Source: Muricea muricata
Lineage: Eukaryota > Cnidaria > Anthozoa > Malacalcyonacea > Plexauridae
Assembly (NCBI GenBank): GCA_963855995.1
Contig: OY979718.1
Location: forward strand, 48,705,559-48,769,558
Direction of reading: 5' to 3'
Length of the DNA: 64,000 nucleotides
In this document: positions 57,870 to 64,000 of the stretch, in pieces
Layout of the letters: every line of letters starts with the position of its first letter
How positions within the stretch are numbered: position 1 is the first letter of the stretch
Notes under the pieces: generated by a model
The model's database searches: none
What the model saw: only the letters and a program-made list of their open reading frames with translations
Told to the model about the DNA's origin: nothing
Translations under genes and position numbers: made by a program

Positions 57870-59069
57870 TACAGTCACGTCTCTATGATGAATCGACATA
57901 TCACCATGAAAACAAAGCTTGCTCTATTCCCTTGGGAATTAAAAATAGGGAAAAGGTAGTAAGTCATATTGTTTTAATTGTATGCATCGATCAAATTAAC
58001 AAAGAAGTATAGAAACAGTATTTTCCCCTGGGAATTAGAATAAAAAATTGAGTCTTATTACCTCTTTTTGTAAAATTATATGTTAATAGAATACAATAGA
58101 ATAGAATAGAATATGGTAATAGAATACAATAATAATAAACCAACCCAATCCAACTTAGTATCATTAAACCAACATATAGTATTATTTCTTGAAAGTTGAA
58201 ACAGAGTTTTTGTGGTAAATCTTACATATCAAGTGACATGCGTTATTTCGTTTTGCTTTTAGAAATAACCACAATCCAAATGTTCTTATTGTTTTAGAAT
58301 TTCGTGATTTATTTTTTTCAGTGTTAATTCAATCTTAAATTTCTTGCTTTTTTCACAACGAAAAACAATGATTTTGTTCGACGAGAAACACTAAAATTTA
58401 CTTGAATCCTCTTTGATCTCTAAATTATTAGAATCTTGTTTCCACTAACTTGTAAATTACCACTACTTTGCATTACAATGTCGTGTCTTCTCTGTCTTGC
58501 GGATTATTGTTGATTTGTGGGTCCATCTCATCCAGCATCGTTTATTCTGGTCTTTTTCTCTGTCGTTTTTTCACACCCCATCACCTTTTGAAATTAAAGA
58601 ATCGTATCCGTTAGTTTATTACAATTAAATTGTAAACCACTTTATTGCAAAAAAGAAATACGAAGTTCTTAATGTGACTAATTTTTGCGCCAAACGAGAT
58701 GTAACAAAACTTCACGGTAACAATTTCCTGAAGTATTCATGTTAACTTTTCGCCATGACTCAATCATTTCCAAATAAATTTTACAAACAGACCGTGATTT
58801 TTGCTTTGTGATGAAAGTAGTGTGATGTTGTACATGTGAAGATGGTGTGATGGGGTTCGCGACTAGTTTTCCTTGGCTAGCTCTGGTTGTGACGTCACCA
58901 AAATCAACGTTAATTTTTTCCTAGTATGCTTACTTTTTACAAATCGGAGTTGATTCGATATTAAAGAACTCGCACTTGTAGTACAATGTAATGAAGGAAA
59001 ATTCCTTTTCTTGAATGAATTAAACTTTTAGTAAATACAATTTTGAAGGAATTTTTTAATAAATATAAC
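57870..59069. other. Intergenic, no gene seen
   Basis: Contains a short (tagaa)n-like tract at ~58087-58120. No other structure. Confidence 0.5.
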
Positions 59070-59399
59070 CATAGTTAATAGAACTAGATGGTTTGGAAAC
59101 TCATTAGAACTTCAACATAAGTCATATATGTTATTGTTCTGGTTTATGCAGAAATAAGGTCCTTCATCGTCACGTGCGTATTGTATTTTTACCTAACCAA
59201 CCAATAACGTTTTAGGAAAGTTGGCCATCCGCGACTTGAACAATAGGGCAATTCGATGATTGCTATTGGTGCATTTGGCAAAAACACAATACACACGTGA
59301 CGATGAAGAACCATATTTTGCATAAACGTTGACCAACATAGATAATGAGATATATTGTTATTCTAATGAGTTTCCAAACCATCTACTCTATTAACTATG
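59070..59399. mobile_element. 330-bp MITE, 7-bp duplication
   Basis: catagttaatagaactagat at the left is mirrored as atctactctattaactatg at the right. Inverted arms extend ~130 bp to include cttcatcgtcacgtg. The element is flanked by atataac on both sides (59063-59069 and 59400-59406). Confidence 0.85.
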
Positions 59400-59744
59400 A
59401 TATAACGAACGTTTATGAACATGTCTACGGCGAAAGCGCTTTAGGAAGTGAACATTGGTTCAAATAGCTGTGCCCTTGGTCAACAGTGTGTATTGTAGGG
59501 TGTCACTTGTGGGTATGTGTGGGTGTCTAAGATGGAATACCGTACTTAGACTATGTGCACACGAGGTAACGTTTCCTGACGTTTTTACAGCAGTCAAAAT
59601 GAAAACGATATGAACTATAAGAGTTCTCGCTGTATGAAGTTTTTAGTTTTTGTCCTTAGACGAAGTTTATGCTGGTTTTCATTAAATTATGTCAACAAGT
59701 CGGGAGCTTTTTGAAATAATTTGGAATGAAAACGCTCAGAAACG

Positions 59745-59899
59745 CAGTGGCGTAGCCAGCTTCGATAACTGGAGGGGCGAATATTCATATATTTGTGTTC
59801 ACAGACTCTAAAAACAATCGATTTCAAAAGAAATTAATGATGCAAAACATGAAACATGAATATTCGCCCCTCCAATTATCGACGCTGGCTACGCCACTG
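59745..59899. mobile_element. 155-bp hAT MITE, perfect 8-bp duplication
   Basis: Ends cagtggcgtagccagc inward on both sides, with cagaaacg at 59737-59744 and 59900-59907. The CAGTGGCGTAGCCAGC end is widely seen in animal hAT MITEs. Confidence 0.95.
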
Positions 59900-59907
59900 C
59901 AGAAACG

Positions 59908-61639
59908 ACACCGTGTGGACGTAGCCTAGTTTATACTTGACTTGAGAATGAATACTATACTAGATAATGCAGGCCTTGGATTCGGACTTAAATGCACGAG
60001 ACTTGTAGTTACTAGACTACAACACTGCTTAGTTTCTGAAATATTGAAAGAAAAACACACCGTCCGCCATCTTGTTTTATAATTAGCTCTATTTGAACGA
60101 CGTCACTACAGCGTAGACTTTATAAAACTTACCGTCAAGGCGTTAAGTCTTAATGAAATTTTATTGACCATTCGCAATTTAGGAGAGAATTATATACATA
60201 CAAATATAGATGTTAAACATGTTTGCTAATTGCTTTTTTACCCTGTCCGAATGTCCAAGATAGCGGATGACTAGTGTCTTTGCCTTTCAATATTTCAGAA
60301 TCTAAGCACGTTATCAAGAATTTAAGGTTCCTATCGATAATTCAAAATAAGTTTTTTTGAAAATGAGACAAACATAGTGGTGACTTCTCGACGAGAACCT
60401 TCGCTTGAAACGTCGAATTCTGTTTACATTGTTTCAGATAATCAAATAACCGAGCATTTTGTGTGCCTTCGATTCCACTACTGACGCTGGAAACATTAGT
60501 TCGAAATTTTTATGCCTATTGCCATATCCCTTTAATGAGAAATTTTCGATAGGTTTACGAAGCAAAGGACTGAAAGCAGCAAAATGTAATCACTTACCTT
60601 CACTCTATCCTTGGATCGTCGTGACTTCGATTGGTTTAGTTTCATCTTATGCTGTTTATGGTTTCATCTGGTTGACATTCTCTCTTCAAAGAACATCACA
60701 CCGGTCCAGTTGGTTAAAAAGCTCTCTCATATCCAGTCAACCATCATAAAATAAGGAGAAAATTCGTATTGTTACAAAACAATATTTAAGAATGTTGAAA
60801 ACAAAACTGTGGAAATATAATTGTAAGTCACTTTGACAAACCGTACATTGCGATGATATTTTCATCATGACATTTTCTGATGAACACGGTTAGTGATTCA
60901 CGTCTTGGATCAATATTATTTCTTCCCATCTTGTTCAATGATTGACTGGCGTATTTGCTCTTTCACTTGACGTCCTTTGATAAAATAGATAATTACAATG
61001 TTTAAAGACTCGTTTCAGGATAAGCAAAGAAAACTATGTTAACAAGCATTGAGGAGGACTAAGTGATTATGTAATAGGTGTGGCATATCACAGAGGATTG
61101 TCAATGGACAAAACACTTCGAGATACGGGAACAAAACCTAGGCATGACAAAAAAAACGCAAAACAAAATAGCGGAATTGGAATTAATTATTTGGCATCAT
61201 TTTCTCTTACTCGCGGATTTCATTTTTTGCTTTTTTTAAGCAAAAAAATGGAAGAAAATTTTGAAATTAACAGTTGAATGTTGATTAGTTTGTTGTCGAA
61301 GAGTATAAATCTTATTTATACGATTTATTAAAACACAGGAAATATGTAAAAAAGATTGAAAAAGGTATTTGAAGCGAACGTTTGGAGACGAACGCCCAGC
61401 AATGCCCGCAACTTGGGTTACATTTTTTATACCTTTAGAAATTAATAAAATATCGAATGGTTTTCTGTTCAGAATAACGACATCCGAGCGCGCGTGCAAT
61501 CCCAATCCCAAATACATGAATAACGCTTTCCTGGCAGAAAACTATTTCGTAATTGTTTTATAAAGAAATTACAGTGAAACACAATACAACGCGATAGAAT
61601 TTAAATTTCTCGTCCAGGATTGTTTGATCATACGCAGTA
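59908..61639. other. Intergenic, unresolved
   Basis: A donor-like sequence on the minus strand (60600-60595, gtaagt when read inverted) follows a short Lys/Arg-rich frame near 60640-60600. I could not find a matching acceptor, so no exon is called. Other ORFs have no recognisable features. Confidence 0.35.
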
Positions 61640-61870
61640 ATCACCAAGTGGCGCAATCGTCAAAGCAAGCACCTGCTGCCTCTGAGATCGTGAGTTCAAT
61701 CCCCACTTCAGATTCGTGGCACTTATGCGAGGAGTTAGTCAACGCTTTGTCGGCATGTTGACAGGGTGGGTGGTTGGAATTGTAAAATGTCGGTAAACAA
61801 CGGAACTCGGGTAACTAGCCAAGGCTACTATAGCCAGATGACGATGAGATGACGTTAAAATAAATGAATA
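61640..61870 (+). mobile_element. tRNA-derived SINE
   Basis: The head holds an A-box-like gtggcgcaatcgtcaaagc and a B-box gtgagttcaatccccac, with tRNA-like spacing. A non-tRNA body follows (agttagtcaacgctttgtcg, gtgggtggttgg), then a tail gatgacgatgagatgacgtt ending in taaaataaatgaataaaa. This is the standard layout of a Pol III SINE. The family was not identified. Confidence 0.75.
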
Positions 61871-61920
61871 AAACTAAGTGTTTCACTGTAGTTATCATAC
61901 AAATATCATTGTCAAATTGA

Positions 61921-62142
61921 ATGAATAATTCCAGTAACCACGAGGGAGGAAGGAATGATGGAAGGATGGAAGGAAGTAAAGGATGGAATTGGAAAAGGCA
62001 GGAGGAATTAAAACTAGTTGTTAACAATATTCCCACTTTACGATCACTTGACCCTAACTCGGAAGACCCTAAATCTGAATTTCCTGTTTCTTGTATTGAT
62101 TCCAGTGTATCAGTGGACAGAAAAGGTTGTGAAGAAAAATAA
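61921..62142 (+). other. Low-complexity open frame
   Basis: An ATG frame of 73 codons begins NNSSNHEGGRNDG over a ggaaggatgg-type purine repeat. There is no domain and no splice partner. Probably not coding. Confidence 0.2.
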
Positions 62143-62453
62143 CAACGAAAGAAGAGGAAAAGTAAGTTACAATAAAGTTTATAAAAAAATAATCAAGAAA
62201 CTATTGATACAACGCTCGATACATCAGAATAATCATCATCATAAATGCTCTTTTAATCCCCATACAGTGGGTGTGGTCTTGCTGGGCAGGAAGGTTTGGG
62301 ACGAGAGCACAATTAATTCATTACTTGTGTTGCCAAAGTAATTTTGATCGCACATGAAAAGATAGTTGAGAGGAAATAGGTTTAACGGATAGGGACTAGA
62401 ATAGAGAATTTACAATGACAGTAAGTGTATTCTAATATTTGGTTTTCTTACCG

Positions 62454-62983
62454 CTAAATCCTCTTGAACGTCATTGTATTTGGTGGGACTTCTTGCATCG
62501 AATTTGTCACGTGGTAGTCTCGCAATACCTCTAGAATATCTAAAATGTAAAACAAAATATGCTGGTTAGGAATAAAAACCTCAAACAAAATTGATGTCTG
62601 AACATTTTGCTTGAATCAGTTGTGGAGGTAAATGATCCAGAATTAAAATAAAATTTATTTTACCCTGAAAAGGTCCTGCTGTAATCAAGCCATCGTTGTT
62701 CCATTTTGAAGAATTCCCTGACGGCTCAGCTAGAGAGAAAAATAGAAGCTCAGTCTTATATACCAGTACATTTGACTGAAATTTATGAAATTTATAAAAT
62801 AAAATTTCGACCTGGTGTGCAAACCGAATTTTCGCCAAACAAGAGAACATTTAACAACTAATACATACGCAGATTAGCTAGAGAATACTTACATGTGGAA
62901 TAAAAATTCAATATTGTTGATGTCCAACTACACTGAAACGATTTTCGTTGCATCTTTAGTTCGGAGAAGAAGAGTGACGCCAT
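62454..62983 (-). CDS. Unrecognised three-exon gene, 80-residue protein
   Basis: Exon 1 (62983-62893) starts ATGG after 'caaa' and encodes MASLFFSELKMQRKSFQCSW, ending FYST in phase 1 at gtaagt. Exon 2 (62729-62664) has only one open frame, SEPSGNSSKWNNDGLITAGP ending FQ, and leaves phase 1 at gtaaaa. Exon 3 (62539-62454) continues DILEVLRDYHVTN and ends NTMTFKRI then TAG. All introns are GT-AG, and the total is 243 nt. The short, Ser/Arg-containing, acid-poor N-terminus would fit a mitochondrial targeting peptide, but that is only a guess. I do not recognise the family. Two bases after the stop lies another donor-like gtaaga, so exon 3 could have an alternative use. Confidence 0.65.
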
Positions 62984-64000
62984 TTTGATTTTGAATTTTC
63001 TCGACGACGGCATATGTTCGTTCTCAATTTTTCCCCCATTTCTTCAACATTTTAGCTCAAATTTGCCCAAGATGTCTTCTTTGTGTCTTCGTCGCCATTT
63101 ATGTGGAATCCTGCGCCATTTCTGTGGAACTTTGAAGACTTTTGGTGCCTAAATATTTGGTGCAAGAGGAGAGATTTTCAACGAAGCTTCGTGTTTGAGG
63201 AAATAGCAGCAAATGACGTCAGATGACCATTGTATGCCAGAAAATACCCGTATGTATAATGTTTGATCATCTATGTACGAAGGTGAAAATAAGTTTTTAT
63301 TGCCCGAATGAGGTGTTTTTGCCATTATTTCTAACTCTGTTGTTTCTTCTACTTCTTTACTTTTAGTTTACTTAGTTAATTCACCCAAAAAACGCCAGTA
63401 AGGGACGTTTTTGCAAAAAATTTTATTTGCATGCTGATGAGCAAGGAAAGACCCGTTTGTGATTTCATTGGCCAACATCATTCCCTTCGTGGCCGAGAGG
63501 TAAAAGTAACCTCTTTCGAATTGCACACATCGTTTGACTTTGATTTTGGGCGGATCGGGAACCGTTCGAGCTCAACTGAGGTTTGACTTGATCGATCTCC
63601 GATCCACCCAAAACTGAAATCAAAGCTGGGCGTGGAGTGCAGGAAAACACTAGGCAGTACCGCGGGGCCAAGGAGGCAAAAGTTATTTGCGTAGTGTTTT
63701 AACTAATATTTAAGCAAATTTCTTTCTCTTGACTGTTGGGGACAGACCTGTTGGGTTGGTGTATTGAAGACTGCTCGCCGTTATTTACCTTCGTTCGAGG
63801 GGACAAGTTGTCTTCGATGAGAAACAACGACAAGAAGACTTCAAGGCACCACTAAGCCACCACACTGTAAAACTACAGTGTAGTGGTTTCGTGCCAAATA
63901 TATATGGCGGACGTCTTCCCAAAGCTTACGGTGCAAGCATGGATGTCAAAGTTGCGCAAACACTTTAAAGCCTTAAAACAAGCGTTTTCTTTCGGAAATG
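62984..64000. other. Intergenic, promoter side of the 80-residue gene
   Basis: This includes the presumed promoter and 5' UTR of the minus-strand gene. A small inverted pair lies at 63537-63555 (ctttgattttgggcggatc) and 63603-63622 (gatccacccaaaactgaaat). No gene seen. Confidence 0.45.

Noticed and set aside
60459-60749. 96-residue plus-strand ORF with a hydrophobic stretch, and a minus-strand donor at 60600
   Set aside because: No acceptor or partner exon could be paired on either strand, and the composition is not decisive.
63480-63600. Possible tRNA-Ser/Leu (tggccgagaggt ... gttcgagctc)
   Set aside because: A and B boxes are too far apart (~72 bases) and no acceptor stem pairs. At most a very old tRNA-derived repeat.

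Overview
The window is eukaryotic, AT-rich and intron-bearing: GT-AG introns, no operons or Shine-Dalgarno sites, many short inverted-repeat elements, long (TA)n and poly-C/G tracts, and fragments of several transposon classes. The mix of LINE, THAP/Kolobok, hAT/ZMYM-like and P-like pieces, with a GRAMD1-type gene of many small exons, suggests a non-bilaterian animal, most likely a cnidarian. That is an inference from content, not a demonstrated identity.

Layout. 1-6294 is intergenic, with a hAT-type MITE (1736-2203, near-perfect 8-bp duplication), (TA)n tracts and a fold-back. 6295-8958 is a decayed TTAA-flanked element with long inverted ends and a THAP-like start (Kolobok-like). 9493-25714 (+) is the main host gene, a complete GRAMD1/Aster sterol-transfer protein gene. 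I could place 23 coding exons for one isoform (793 codons plus stop, phases closing exactly) and a second alternative first exon (781 codons plus stop). Its introns hold a Tc1 pseudogene, a poly-C/G hAT MITE with a perfect 8-bp duplication, a tRNA-derived sequence and a 540-bp palindromic MITE.

26402-26947 is a pogo/Tigger-type MITE. 27579-35878 is the most unusual region: an 8.3-kb P-element-like transposon with matched bipartite terminal repeats. It carries a two-exon transposase on the minus strand, with two C2H2 zinc fingers placed ahead of the RNase H-like core and one frameshift. On the plus strand it carries a second, unrecognised gene with a SAP-like end, interrupted by two frameshifts and a stop. 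Both genes point inward.

37680-42930 is a graveyard of nested retroelements: at least four LINE fragments, a THAP-domain remnant, a hAT (ZMYM-like) transposase pseudogene, and a 515-bp MITE with perfect 31-bp ends inserted in a LINE reverse transcriptase. 45376-48022 is a 2.6-kb fold-back element with TA duplications. From 48600 to 60000 there are many further MITEs (hAT, TA-type, 7-bp-duplication type) and otherwise little coding signal. At 61640-61870 there is a tRNA-derived SINE. At 62454-62983 (-) there is a small, previously hidden three-exon gene for an 80-residue protein whose splice phases agree throughout.

Only two genes look like intact host genes: GRAMD1/Aster and the 80-residue gene. 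Most of the rest is mobile DNA at different stages of decay. All boundaries were read by eye and no database was searched.
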